Of a DNA stretch of 64,000 bases, positions 29,953 to 37,842 are shown one piece after another. The notes under the pieces are model-generated. The model did no database searches and was not told the DNA's origin. It worked only from the letters and a program-made list of their open reading frames with translations. The stretch covers positions 1-64,000 of the forward strand of contig NZ_SAIY01000006.1 of NCBI RefSeq assembly GCF_010560025.1, in the 5' to 3' direction. How positions within the stretch are numbered: position 1 is the stretch's first letter; each line of letters starts with the position of its first letter. A program made the translations under genes and the position numbers. The stretch is from Verrucosispora sioxanthis. Lineage in GTDB: Bacteria > Actinomycetota > Actinomycetes > Mycobacteriales > Micromonosporaceae.

Positions 29953-29960
29953 GAGGCCGA

Positions 29961-29989
29961 ATATTACTCACGTTATGGCGGGGGTCACA
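29961..29989 (-). promoter_or_regulatory. Possible near-leaderless promoter of the transporter-lyase operon
   Basis: On the minus strand TAATAT (29966-29961) lies eight bases before the transporter ATG at 29952, with TGTGAC 17 bases further upstream (29989-29984). It is the only AT-rich island nearby. If used as a -10 box, transcription would start almost at the ATG. The -35 match is weak, and it overlaps the end of the upstream ATL gene. Confidence 0.35.
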
Positions 29990-30299
29990 TCCCCTGCCCG
30001 GGCCACCACCCGGCCGACCGCATGTCCACCCCGGTACCGCGCAGCGGCGTCCCCTCGGCGAGCCAACGTGCCCGCGCCTCGCGGGCCAGCCGGGGCGGCA
30101 GTCCGCCGGACGCGTTCACCACCCGGTGCCACGGGGCCCCACCACCGTGGCGGGCCATGATCGCCCCGACCAGCCGGGCCGACGCCCGCCCGGAGCGCTC
30201 GGCCAACGCGTCGGCCACCGCCCCGTACGACATCACCCGGCCGGGCGGGATCCGGTCGACCAGCTCCAGCACCGCCTCGACGTACTCGTCAGGTGTCAC
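29985..30299 (-). CDS. Alkyltransferase-like protein (MGMT family without reactive Cys)
   Basis: A 104-residue protein of the methylguanine methyltransferase DNA-binding domain fold: YVEAVLELVDRIPPGRVMSYGAVA, the helix-turn-helix ASARLVGAIMARHG with its arginine finger region, and GAPWHRVVNASG where the reactive PCHR is PWHR. Such ATL proteins bind O6-alkylguanine, flip it and recruit nucleotide excision repair. GTG 30299 is the only good start. It is divergent from proB. An M. tuberculosis counterpart (Rv3204) sits in a similar neighbourhood. Confidence 0.88.
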   Translation of the reverse strand: MTPDEYVEAVLELVDRIPPGRVMSYGAVADALAERSGRASARLVGAIMARHGGGAPWHRVVNASGGLPPRLAREARARWLAEGTPLRGTGVDMRSAGWWPGQGM

Positions 30300-30360
30300 A
30301 AGCGGCCAGACTATGGGAACGGCGGCGGGACGTGCCGCGACGACAGCGCAGAATGGGCGG

Positions 30361-31470
30361 GTGCGCGACGCAGTCACGGCGGCCCGGCGGGTCGTTGTCA
30401 AGATCGGGTCCTCCTCGTTGACCACCGCCACCGGCGGCCTGGACGACGGGCGGGTGGACGCGCTTGTCGACGCCCTCGGTCTACGGGCCGCCGACGGCCG
30501 CGAGGTGGTGCTGGTCTCCTCCGGCGCGATCGCCGCCGGCCTCGCCCCACTCGGGCTGCCCCGGCGACCGCGCGACCTGGCCACCCAGCAGGCCGCCGCC
30601 AGCGTCGGCCAGGGCCTGCTGATCGGGCGGTACGCGGCCGCCTTCGCCCGGCACGGCCGCACCGTGGGCCAGGTGCTGCTCACCGTCGACGACGTGACCC
30701 GGCGGGCCCACTACCGCAACGCGTACCGCACCCTGCGCAAGCTGCTCGACCTGCGGGCGGTGCCGATCGTCAACGAGAACGACACGGTCGCCACCGAGGA
30801 GATCCGGTTCGGCGACAACGACCGGCTGGCCGCGCTGGTGGCCGCGCTCGTCGACGCCGACCTGCTGGTGCTCCTCTCCGATGTCGACGCGCTCTGGACC
30901 GGCGACCCGGCGCGCCCCGGCTCCCGTCGCATCGCCGAGGTACGCGACGAGGCGGATCTCGTCGGTGTCGAGATCGGCGGCAGCGGGCGGGCGGGGGTCG
31001 GCACCGGTGGCATGGTGACCAAGGTCGAGGCGGCCCGGATCGCCACCGGTTTCGGCATCCCGGTGGTGCTCACCTCCGCCACCCAGGCGCTCGCCGCGCT
31101 GGCCGGTGAGCCGGTCGGCACCTTCTTCCACCCCAGCCTCCGGCGACCCGCCGCCCGGCTGTTCTGGCTCGCCCACGCCACCGCGCCCCGGGGGCGACTG
31201 CACCTCGACCCGGGCGCGGTGGCCGCCGTGGTGGGCCGACGCAAGTCGCTGCTGCCCGCCGGGATAACCGCCGTGGACGGTGCCTTCACCGCCGGCGACC
31301 CGGTCGACCTCGTCGACACCTCCGGCGCACCGGTGGCCCGAGGACTTGTCAACTACGACGCGATCGAGCTGCCCGGCCTGCTCGGGCGGTCGACCGCCGA
31401 CCTCGCCGCGGCACTCGGCCCGGCGTACGAACGGGAGGTCGTCCACCGCGACGACCTGGTGCTGCTGTGA
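30361..31470 (+). CDS. proB: Glutamate 5-kinase
   Basis: First enzyme of proline synthesis, phosphorylating glutamate with ATP. The 369-residue product has an amino acid kinase domain (VVVKIGSSSLTT at the start, VLVSSGAIAAGL, VPIVNENDTVATEEIRFGDND, LLSDVDALWTGDP, GTGGMVTKVEAA) and a C-terminal PUA domain from about residue 280. GTG 30361 is the start; the open frame extends far upstream but that part is not coding. proA follows 36 bases later, making a proBA operon. Confidence 0.97.
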   Translation: MRDAVTAARRVVVKIGSSSLTTATGGLDDGRVDALVDALGLRAADGREVVLVSSGAIAAGLAPLGLPRRPRDLATQQAAASVGQGLLIGRYAAAFARHGRTVGQVLLTVDDVTRRAHYRNAYRTLRKLLDLRAVPIVNENDTVATEEIRFGDNDRLAALVAALVDADLLVLLSDVDALWTGDPARPGSRRIAEVRDEADLVGVEIGGSGRAGVGTGGMVTKVEAARIATGFGIPVVLTSATQALAALAGEPVGTFFHPSLRRPAARLFWLAHATAPRGRLHLDPGAVAAVVGRRKSLLPAGITAVDGAFTAGDPVDLVDTSGAPVARGLVNYDAIELPGLLGRSTADLAAALGPAYEREVVHRDDLVLL

Positions 31471-31506
31471 ATCGCCCGACCAGGGCCGACACCTGAGGAG
31501 TGGAAG

Positions 31507-32751
31507 ATGAGCGTGAGCGAGCAGGCCCGCCGGGCGCGAGCGGCTGCGGAGACGCTTGCCGTGGCCACGCGTACCGCCAAGGACGCCGCGCTGCACGCGA
31601 TGGCCGACGCGCTGGTGGCGGGTACGCCGGAGATCCTGGCCGCGAACGCCGCGGACCTGGCGGCCGGGCGCGACGCCGGGCTGAGCGCGGCCGTGCTGGA
31701 CCGGCTCGCCCTCGACGAGGGGCGGGTGGCCGGCATCGCCGACGCGCTGCGCCAGATGGCCGCGCTGCCCGACCCGGTGGGCGAGATGGTCCGCGGTTCG
31801 ACCCTGCCCAACGGGCTGGAGCTGCGGCAGATCCGGGTGCCGTTCGGCGTGGTCGGCATCATCTACGAGGGGCGACCCAACGTGACAGTGGACGCTGCCG
31901 GCATCTGTCTCAAGGCCGGCAACGCGGCGCTGCTGCGCGGTTCCTCCTCGGCCGCGCACTCGAACGCGGCCCTGGTCACGGTGCTGCGTGACGCGATCGA
32001 CCAGGCCGGCCTCCCCGCCGACCTGGTGCAACTGGTCGACGCCAGCAGCCGCGACTCGGTCAAGGAGCTGATGCGGGCCCGAGGGCTCGTCGACGTGCTG
32101 ATCCCGCGTGGCGGAGCATCGCTGATCCGCACCGTGGTCGAGGAGTCGACCGTGCCGGTGATCGAGACCGGGGTGGGCAACTGCCATGTCTACGTGGACG
32201 CCGCCGCCGACCTGTCGATGGCGGTGTCGATCGCGCTCAACGCCAAGACGCAGCGGCTGTCCACCTGTAACACCGCCGAGTCGCTACTCGTGCACGCCGA
32301 CATCGCCGACGCCTTCCTGCCCGCGATGCTTGCCGCGTTCGCCGAAGCCGGGGTGACGGTGCACGGCGACGCCCGGGTCGCGGCCCACTCCGACGCGGTG
32401 GTGGCGGCCACCGACGAGGATTTCGGCACCGAGTACCTCAGCGCGGACATCTCCGCCGCCGTCGTCGACTCACTGGACGCGGCGGTCGCGCACATCCGGC
32501 GCTACGGCAGCGGCCACACCGAGGCGATCGTGACCGACTCGCAGTCGGCCGCCCGGGAGTTCGTGGCCCGGGTCGACGCGGCCGCCGTGATGGTGAACGC
32601 CTCGACGCGCTTCACCGACGGCGGCGAGTTCGGCTTCGGCGCGGAGATCGGCATCTCCACCCAGAAGCTGCACGCCCGCGGCCCCATGGGCCTCCCCGAA
32701 CTGACCAGCACCAAGTACGTGGTCACCGGCACCGGCCACCTCCGCCCCTGA
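31507..32751 (+). CDS. proA: Glutamate-5-semialdehyde dehydrogenase (gamma-glutamyl phosphate reductase)
   Basis: Second enzyme of proline synthesis, reducing gamma-glutamyl phosphate with NADPH. The 414-residue product has the aldehyde-dehydrogenase fold with the ProA signature: [54 protein letters not shown], and the catalytic Cys in [13 protein letters not shown]. The end has SGHTEAIVT and [21 protein letters not shown]. Start ATG 31507 has GAGGAGTGGAAG upstream. Cotranscribed with proB. Confidence 0.97.
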   Translation: MSVSEQARRARAAAETLAVATRTAKDAALHAMADALVAGTPEILAANAADLAAGRDAGLSAAVLDRLALDEGRVAGIADALRQMAALPDPVGEMVRGSTLPNGLELRQIRVPFGVVGIIYEGRPNVTVDAAGICLKAGNAALLRGSSSAAHSNAALVTVLRDAIDQAGLPADLVQLVDASSRDSVKELMRARGLVDVLIPRGGASLIRTVVEESTVPVIETGVGNCHVYVDAAADLSMAVSIALNAKTQRLSTCNTAESLLVHADIADAFLPAMLAAFAEAGVTVHGDARVAAHSDAVVAATDEDFGTEYLSADISAAVVDSLDAAVAHIRRYGSGHTEAIVTDSQSAAREFVARVDAAAVMVNASTRFTDGGEFGFGAEIGISTQKLHARGPMGLPELTSTKYVVTGTGHLRP

Positions 32752-32797
32752 CCCCCTCCACCTCAACACGGGAGGGGTGCGCGGAGGCCGGGGTCAG
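32748..32797. terminator. Nested inverted repeat between convergent proA and the cyclase-like gene
   Basis: The outer stem CTGACCCC/GGGGTCAG (32748-32755 and 32790-32797) includes both stop codons; an overlapping alternative stem CCCCTCC/GGAGGGG (32753-32759 and 32771-32777) lies inside. The position and symmetry suggest a bidirectional terminator. Confidence 0.5.
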
Positions 32798-33615
32798 CGG
32801 AAGGCGCGGATGACGGCGAGGGTGGCGTGTACGTCGAACTGGTGGCCGTCGTCGCTGCTCCAGCCGCCGTCGCTGCGCTGCGTCTCGGTGAGGCGGCGTC
32901 GGGCGGCGACAAGCGTCCACTCCTGATGGTCGACGCCCACCCGGCGCAGCGTCACGGCGAGCCAGGCGGCGTCGGCCGCCGACGCCTGCGGTAACCGCTC
33001 CGCCAGGACCGCCTTGATCTGCGCCGACTCGTAGAACATCTGCTGCCGGTGCAGGACGGCCGCGCTGAGCCAACCGGCGGCCAGGAAGGACGGCCAACTG
33101 CCGTCCGGGCGCAGGTGAGCGGCGAGCGCCTGGCTGGCGGCGTGCACCACACCGGCGTACGCCCCGCCGACCCGGTGGTCCAACGGCCCGGCGGCCCGCG
33201 CGTCCAGGCCCGCCACCGTCAGCCAGAACGCGGCGTTGGCGGTCAGGTACAGGCGCGCCTCCGGGTCCCCCGGACGGGCCCACTCGGGCGCGGAGTCCGC
33301 GAGGGCCCGGTCCTCCTCCCAGCAACCGTCGGGTTGCTGGCCGGCGGCGAGCCAGTCCAGCGCCCGACGTGCGCTCGGCCGGCCGAGCGCGCCGAGATCG
33401 TCCAGTTCCGCCAGCCGGAAGCAGGTCGCGTCCACCGACGCGACCTCGTCGCCCCAGGACGCCGGCCAGCCGCCGCCGAGTGTCTGCCCGACCTCGGCGC
33501 TGTCGAGCACTTCCGGCGATGGCTGCGTGCCGGTACGCAACCAGGACAGGCGGGCACGCTCCACCGCGTCCCCGTGAGCCACCACGAACCCGATCGCGGC
33601 GTCGATGTCGACCAC
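32794..33615 (-). CDS. Prenyltransferase/squalene-oxidase-repeat-like protein
   Basis: A 273-residue, all-helical protein with three QW-like repeats characteristic of alpha-toroid terpene cyclases and prenyltransferases: QQPDGCWEE, LRPDGSWPS and QRSDGGWSSDDG. No DxDD catalytic motif is present, so it may bind rather than cyclise substrates. GTG 33615 (VVDIDAAIGF) is a reasonable start but its ribosome binding site is weak. It stands alone, convergent with proA and upstream of nothing on its own strand. Confidence 0.75.
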   Translation of the reverse strand: MVDIDAAIGFVVAHGDAVERARLSWLRTGTQPSPEVLDSAEVGQTLGGGWPASWGDEVASVDATCFRLAELDDLGALGRPSARRALDWLAAGQQPDGCWEEDRALADSAPEWARPGDPEARLYLTANAAFWLTVAGLDARAAGPLDHRVGGAYAGVVHAASQALAAHLRPDGSWPSFLAAGWLSAAVLHRQQMFYESAQIKAVLAERLPQASAADAAWLAVTLRRVGVDHQEWTLVAARRRLTETQRSDGGWSSDDGHQFDVHATLAVIRAFR

Positions 33616-33698
33616 GGCGGCCACGCTACCGGCGCAAACATGATCTCGCCTCAGGAGGACGGATAGGTGAGATCCGACCGACGGCAGGGTGGCGGCGA

Positions 33699-33734
33699 AG
33701 GGCCCCGCCCCCATGGAAATGGCGACGGGGCCCT
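33699..33734 (-). terminator. Hairpin after moeZ
   Basis: AGGGCCCCG (33699-33707) pairs perfectly with CGGGGCCCT (33726-33734) around an 18-base loop, 11 bases beyond the moeZ stop. Confidence 0.65.
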
Positions 33735-33745
33735 CGGCGGTGGGA

Positions 33746-34927
33746 TCAGTAGGCGGGCAGCGAGGGATCGATCTGCTTGATCCAGGAGAGCACGCCGCCC
33801 TGCACGTGCACCGCGTCGCGGAAACCGGCCGCCTTCAACGCGGCCAACGCCTCGGCGGAGCGAACGCCGGACTTGCAGTGCAGCACGATCTGCCGGTCCT
33901 GCGGAAGCTTGGACAGCGCCTCACCGGAGAGGATCTCGCCCTTGGGGATCAGCGTGGCCCCCGGGATGCGGACGATCTCGTACTCGGCCGGCTCCCGGAC
34001 GTCGACGAGGAAGATGTCCTTGCCGGCGTCCTGCCACTCCTTCAGCTCGGACGCGGTGATGGTCGCGTCGACCACCGCCTCCTGGGCCTCCTCCGACACC
34101 GCACCGCAGAAGTCCTCGTAGTCCTCCATCAGGTCGGTGAGTGTCGGGTTCTCCCCGCAGAGCACGCAGTTCGGGTCCTTCCGGACCTTGATCTTGCGGT
34201 AGCTCATCTCCAGGGCGTCGTAGACCATCAACCGGCCGACAAGCGGCTCGCCGATGCCGGCGAGCAGCTTGATCGCCTCGTTGACCTGGATCGAGCCGAT
34301 CGAGGCGCAGAGCACACCGAGCACGCCGCCCTCGGCGCAGGAGGGCACCATGCCCGGCGGCGGGGGCTCCGGGTAGAGGCACCGGTAGCAGGGACCGTGC
34401 TCGGCCCAGAACACCGACGCCTGGCCGTCGAAGCGGTAGATCGACCCCCAGACGTACGGCTTGCCGAGCAGCACCGCCGCGTCGTTGACCATGTAGCGGG
34501 TGGCGAAGTTGTCGGTGCCGTCGACGATCAGGTCGTACTGGGCGAAGATGTCGCGGACGTTGTCCCGGTCCAGCGCGGTGTTGTGGATCTCGACATTCAC
34601 CAGCGGGTTGATCTCCCGGATGCTCGCCGCGGCCGACTCGGCCTTCGAGCGTCCGACGTCGGAGACCCCGTGGATGATCTGGCGCTGGAGGTTGGACTCG
34701 TCGACGGTGTCGAAGTCGATGATGCCCAACGTGCCGACACCGGCGGCGGCCAGGTACATCAGGGCGGGCGAACCGAGGCCACCCGCGCCGACACAGAGCA
34801 CCCGGGCGTTCTTCAGCCGCTTCTGCCCGGTGACCCCGACGTCGGGGATGATCAGGTGGCGCGAGTAGCGGCGGATCTCGTCAACGGTCAGCTCGGCGGC
34901 GGGTTCGACGAGCGGGGGCAGCGACAC
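33746..34927 (-). CDS. moeZ: Adenylyltransferase/sulfurtransferase MoeZ
   Basis: MoeZ activates ubiquitin-like sulfur carriers (MoaD, CysO, ThiS types) by C-terminal adenylation and thiocarboxylation. The 393-residue protein joins an E1-like domain (VLCVGAGGLGSPALMYL nucleotide loop; zinc Cys pairs CYRC and CVLC; acceptor region VPSCAEGGVLG) to a C-terminal rhodanese domain with active-site loop HCKSGVRSAEAL. GTG 34927 (VSLPPLVEPAAEL) is the start, with GGGGAG six bases ahead; the family begins there. Confidence 0.96.
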   Translation of the reverse strand: MSLPPLVEPAAELTVDEIRRYSRHLIIPDVGVTGQKRLKNARVLCVGAGGLGSPALMYLAAAGVGTLGIIDFDTVDESNLQRQIIHGVSDVGRSKAESAAASIREINPLVNVEIHNTALDRDNVRDIFAQYDLIVDGTDNFATRYMVNDAAVLLGKPYVWGSIYRFDGQASVFWAEHGPCYRCLYPEPPPPGMVPSCAEGGVLGVLCASIGSIQVNEAIKLLAGIGEPLVGRLMVYDALEMSYRKIKVRKDPNCVLCGENPTLTDLMEDYEDFCGAVSEEAQEAVVDATITASELKEWQDAGKDIFLVDVREPAEYEIVRIPGATLIPKGEILSGEALSKLPQDRQIVLHCKSGVRSAEALAALKAAGFRDAVHVQGGVLSWIKQIDPSLPAY

Positions 34928-35017
34928 GGTGGACTCCCCGGGATCGATGTGGCGGACAACCGGGCCATTGTCGCTCGCCGACGTGCCCATCGACCATGAG
35001 CAGCGACACGTCGCCCG

Positions 35018-35836
35018 CTATGCGGGAGCGGGAATACCGGCGTGCCGGCGACCGTCGAGAAGCGGCCAGGCGTTCGGCAGGCAGCCATCCAGGCCGTACG
35101 TCTGCTGCTGCATGACCGGCGCCGGGTCTCCGGGCGCCGGGCACGCCTCGTGTCCCTCCCCGAATTCGTGCCCGACCTCATGGTTGATCACGTAGGCCCG
35201 GTAGACCTCGAGCGGGGCGCCGTAGTCCGGCACCGCCTCCAGCCAGCGGGCCAGATTGATGATGACCTGCCCGGGCAGCCGGCAGGAGGTGTAGCCCTCG
35301 GTACTCAGTCCCCCCTCGGCGCACATCGCCTCGGAGGTTCGCGGGGTGGCCAGGTAGATGGTGAAGTCGGCCGCATCCGCCTCGGCGATCCGCTGCACGC
35401 GCAGCTCCCCGGTGCCGATCCAGCTACGCCTGTCGGCCAGCACCCCGTCGACCACGGCGGCGAAGGCGACCGGATCCTGGCCGGTGCCCTGCTCGACGGC
35501 GACCCGGTAGCGGGCCACCGGACCGCCCTCGCCGTGCACCGGCGACTGGTCACCGGCCACCGTGAAGCTGCCGTCACCCACCCACGGATACCTGCTCGGC
35601 CGGGCCTGCTCGTCGCCACCCGCCCCGGCGGCGACCCGGTTGCCGAAGCCCTGCTCCGGCGCGGCCACCCGCTGACCGGTTCGGACCAGCAGCACCGCCG
35701 CGGTGGCGGCCAGCACCAGCACCATGCCCAGGGTCACGACCACCCGGTGCGGCACCACCGGTCGGCGAGGCCGATTCTCCGGCTCCGACGGTCGAGCCGA
35801 GTGGTCGCAATCGCGCCAAAGGGGCGAAGAGGGCAT
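35018..35836 (-). CDS. DUF3152 membrane-anchored metalloprotease-like protein
   Basis: A 272-residue protein with a short cytoplasmic N-terminus, one membrane anchor (VVVTLGMVLVLAATAAVLLV) and an extracellular DUF3152 domain. The zincin motif NHEVGHEFGEGHEACP (HExxHxxGxxH) near residue 215 and the later PVMQQQT (possible Met-turn) suggest a metalloprotease, though activity is not established for the family. Conserved Cys near MCAEGG and TSCRLPG may form a disulfide. A second DUF3152 gene lies just upstream on the same strand. Matches the position of Rv3207c in mycobacteria. Confidence 0.88.
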   Translation of the reverse strand: MPSSPLWRDCDHSARPSEPENRPRRPVVPHRVVVTLGMVLVLAATAAVLLVRTGQRVAAPEQGFGNRVAAGAGGDEQARPSRYPWVGDGSFTVAGDQSPVHGEGGPVARYRVAVEQGTGQDPVAFAAVVDGVLADRRSWIGTGELRVQRIAEADAADFTIYLATPRTSEAMCAEGGLSTEGYTSCRLPGQVIINLARWLEAVPDYGAPLEVYRAYVINHEVGHEFGEGHEACPAPGDPAPVMQQQTYGLDGCLPNAWPLLDGRRHAGIPAPA

Positions 35837-35895
35837 GACGCCATCGTCGCATCCCTTTCCCGCACATCACCGCGATTTGATCGTCCGGCCGCCGC

Positions 35896-36840
35896 TCAGA
35901 GTGGCGGGCCCTGGTACCGCCGACCGTCCAGGTACGGCCACGGGTTCGCGACGCACCCCTTGAGGAAGAGCGTCTGCTGCATCATCACCGGAGCCGGCTC
36001 GCCGCGCCCCGGGCAGCGCTCGTGCCGGTTGCCCAGCTCGTGCCCGACCTCGTGGTTGACCACGTACGTCCGGTAGAGCGACAGCGGCACGTCGGCCTCG
36101 ACGAAGTGCGGTACCGACAGCCGCCACCGGTCCAGGTTGATGATCACTCTTCCCGGCGCCCGGCAGGAGGTGTACGGCCGGCCACCGACCCGGATGTCCA
36201 CCCCTCCGGCGGCGCACATCCGACCCGCCGTCCCGGCCGTGGCCAGGTAGACGGTGAAGTCGTGACGAGCGGAACGCTCGACCTGCCGCAGCCGCAGTCG
36301 ACCACTGTCCACCCAACTGCCCGGGCCGGCCAGCGCCGTCCGCACCGCCAGGGCGAACTCGCCCGCGTCCACGCCGGCGCCGGACTCCACCGCCACCCGG
36401 TAGCGCCGGAGGTCACCGGCCGAACCCAGCACCGGGCCGGCCCGGTCGTCGTAGCCGAACCGCCCCGGACCCGTCGACGGTCTCGAACCGGGCTCCCGCA
36501 GGACCGGTGGCGCGGGCGACGGGGATACCGCCACCGGCGACGGTGTCCGCACGGGTGCCGGGGACGACGGGGCCACGACCGGCCCGGAGACCACCGGTGC
36601 GACCTCGTCGGCTGCCCCCGAGCCCACGCCGGTGCCGCCGGCCACCATCGCCACCGCGGCACCGACGGCGGCCACCAGCATCGCTACCCGGACCAGCGCA
36701 CCCGCTCCGAGCCCTCGCCGCACCCCGTGCGCGGCGGCAGCGACCGGAGCCGCCGCTCGGTCACGGTGCGAAAACGGTCGCCGGACGGCGTGACGGCCAG
36801 CGGGACGAGCCGACCGTCGACGGCTACCAGGGCTGGGCAC
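35896..36840 (-). CDS. DUF3152 protein, second paralogue
   Basis: A 314-residue paralogue of the downstream gene: membrane anchor (MLVAAVGAAVAMVAGG), a Pro/Ser-rich linker, then the DUF3152 domain with NHEVGHELGNRHERCP and PVMMQQT. The two share YRVAVE, DFT(I/V)YLAT, MCA(E/A)GG and GRR(H/Y) segments. GTG 36840 is the start, five bases after the alpha/beta hydrolase stop, with AGGA upstream; the Trp/Arg-rich extension to 36957 is the antisense-like end of that hydrolase reading. Likely a local duplication. Confidence 0.85.
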   Translation of the reverse strand: MPSPGSRRRSARPAGRHAVRRPFSHRDRAAAPVAAAAHGVRRGLGAGALVRVAMLVAAVGAAVAMVAGGTGVGSGAADEVAPVVSGPVVAPSSPAPVRTPSPVAVSPSPAPPVLREPGSRPSTGPGRFGYDDRAGPVLGSAGDLRRYRVAVESGAGVDAGEFALAVRTALAGPGSWVDSGRLRLRQVERSARHDFTVYLATAGTAGRMCAAGGVDIRVGGRPYTSCRAPGRVIINLDRWRLSVPHFVEADVPLSLYRTYVVNHEVGHELGNRHERCPGRGEPAPVMMQQTLFLKGCVANPWPYLDGRRYQGPPL

Positions 36841-36844
36841 CCGG

Positions 36845-37819
36845 TCATCCTGCCAGGTCTGCCCGGCGGGCGGGTTCCCCCGCCTCGGCGAGCAGGCCCA
36901 GCACCGCCCGGGCAACCAGGCGCGGCACCTCCAGTTGGGCCACATGCCCGACACCATTGATCATGAGTAGTCGACTGTCCGGGATCACCCGCGCGGCCTG
37001 CGGGGCCACCCGTACGTCGACCAGCCGGTCCTGCCGTCCCCCGATGACCAGCGAGGGTGCGCGCACCGTACCGGCCATCCGCCACAGCGAGCCCGACCCG
37101 GGCAGGTACGACCGCACGAAGCTGGAGACCAGGCCACGGAAGGTGCGCACGTACGCCGCCGCGTAGTGCTCCGCCTCGTAGCGCACCCGGATCTCCGCCA
37201 GCGCCTCGCTCCGACGCTGGTCGCTGATCCGGCTGAGATCGGCCACGCAGGCCTCCATCACCTGCTGGGCCATCACCTCCGGCGCGAGCTGGGCCAGCCG
37301 CCAGGCGGCCACCCGTTCGCCCCGGGGGATCGCCAGCAGCGGCAGCATCCGTCCCTGCAACGACCGGCGGAAGTCGAGAAACGGCAGGGCCGGCGACACC
37401 AGGGTCAGCGTCCGGACCAGATCCGGCCGGAGGGCCGCCACCCGTACCGAGATCGCACCGCCGAGCGAGTTGCCGAACAGGTGCACCGGCCCGCGGTCGG
37501 AGTACTCGATCCAGCGGATCACCCGGTCCGCGAAGACCGGCACGGTGTAGCGCCGGCCCGGCTCGCTGCGACCGAAGCCGGGCAGGTCGATCGCCTGACC
37601 GTCCAGCCGATCGGCGAGCAGGCCGGCCAGGTCGGTCCAGTTCTGCGACGAGCCGCCCAGACCGTGCACGTACAACGCCGGTTCGGCGTTCGGGGCGGTG
37701 GCCGGCGTCTCCCGGACGTAGGTGACAGCTCCGTCCAGTCGCACCTCCCGCCCCGGCCAGGGTGGCGGAACCGAGTGAGCGGGCAACAGCCGTTCGGGCC
37801 AGAGGGTGGCAGGCTTCAC
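36845..37819 (-). CDS. Alpha/beta hydrolase
   Basis: A 324-residue serine hydrolase. The oxyanion segment LYVHGLGGSSQNW, the DLPGFGRSEPG loop, the nucleophile elbow LFGNSLGGAISVRVA (Ser), the acid in GGRQDRLVD and the His in GVGHVAQLE give a complete triad. GTG 37819 (VKPATLWPERLL) is the start. It precedes the DUF3152 gene by five bases and follows the long disordered-protein gene. It resembles LipV (Rv3203) in context; substrate unknown. Confidence 0.88.
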   Translation of the reverse strand: MKPATLWPERLLPAHSVPPPWPGREVRLDGAVTYVRETPATAPNAEPALYVHGLGGSSQNWTDLAGLLADRLDGQAIDLPGFGRSEPGRRYTVPVFADRVIRWIEYSDRGPVHLFGNSLGGAISVRVAALRPDLVRTLTLVSPALPFLDFRRSLQGRMLPLLAIPRGERVAAWRLAQLAPEVMAQQVMEACVADLSRISDQRRSEALAEIRVRYEAEHYAAAYVRTFRGLVSSFVRSYLPGSGSLWRMAGTVRAPSLVIGGRQDRLVDVRVAPQAARVIPDSRLLMINGVGHVAQLEVPRLVARAVLGLLAEAGEPARRADLAG

Positions 37820-37842
37820 CGTTCCAGTTTGCCTGGAACGGC

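Noticed and set aside
28279-31470. A 1063-codon open frame on the plus strand ending in proB
   Set aside because: Only the part from GTG 30361 encodes glutamate 5-kinase. The upstream part is antisense to the PLP lyase, the transporter and the ATL gene, and is Arg/Gly/His-rich as expected of a GC-rich shadow frame.
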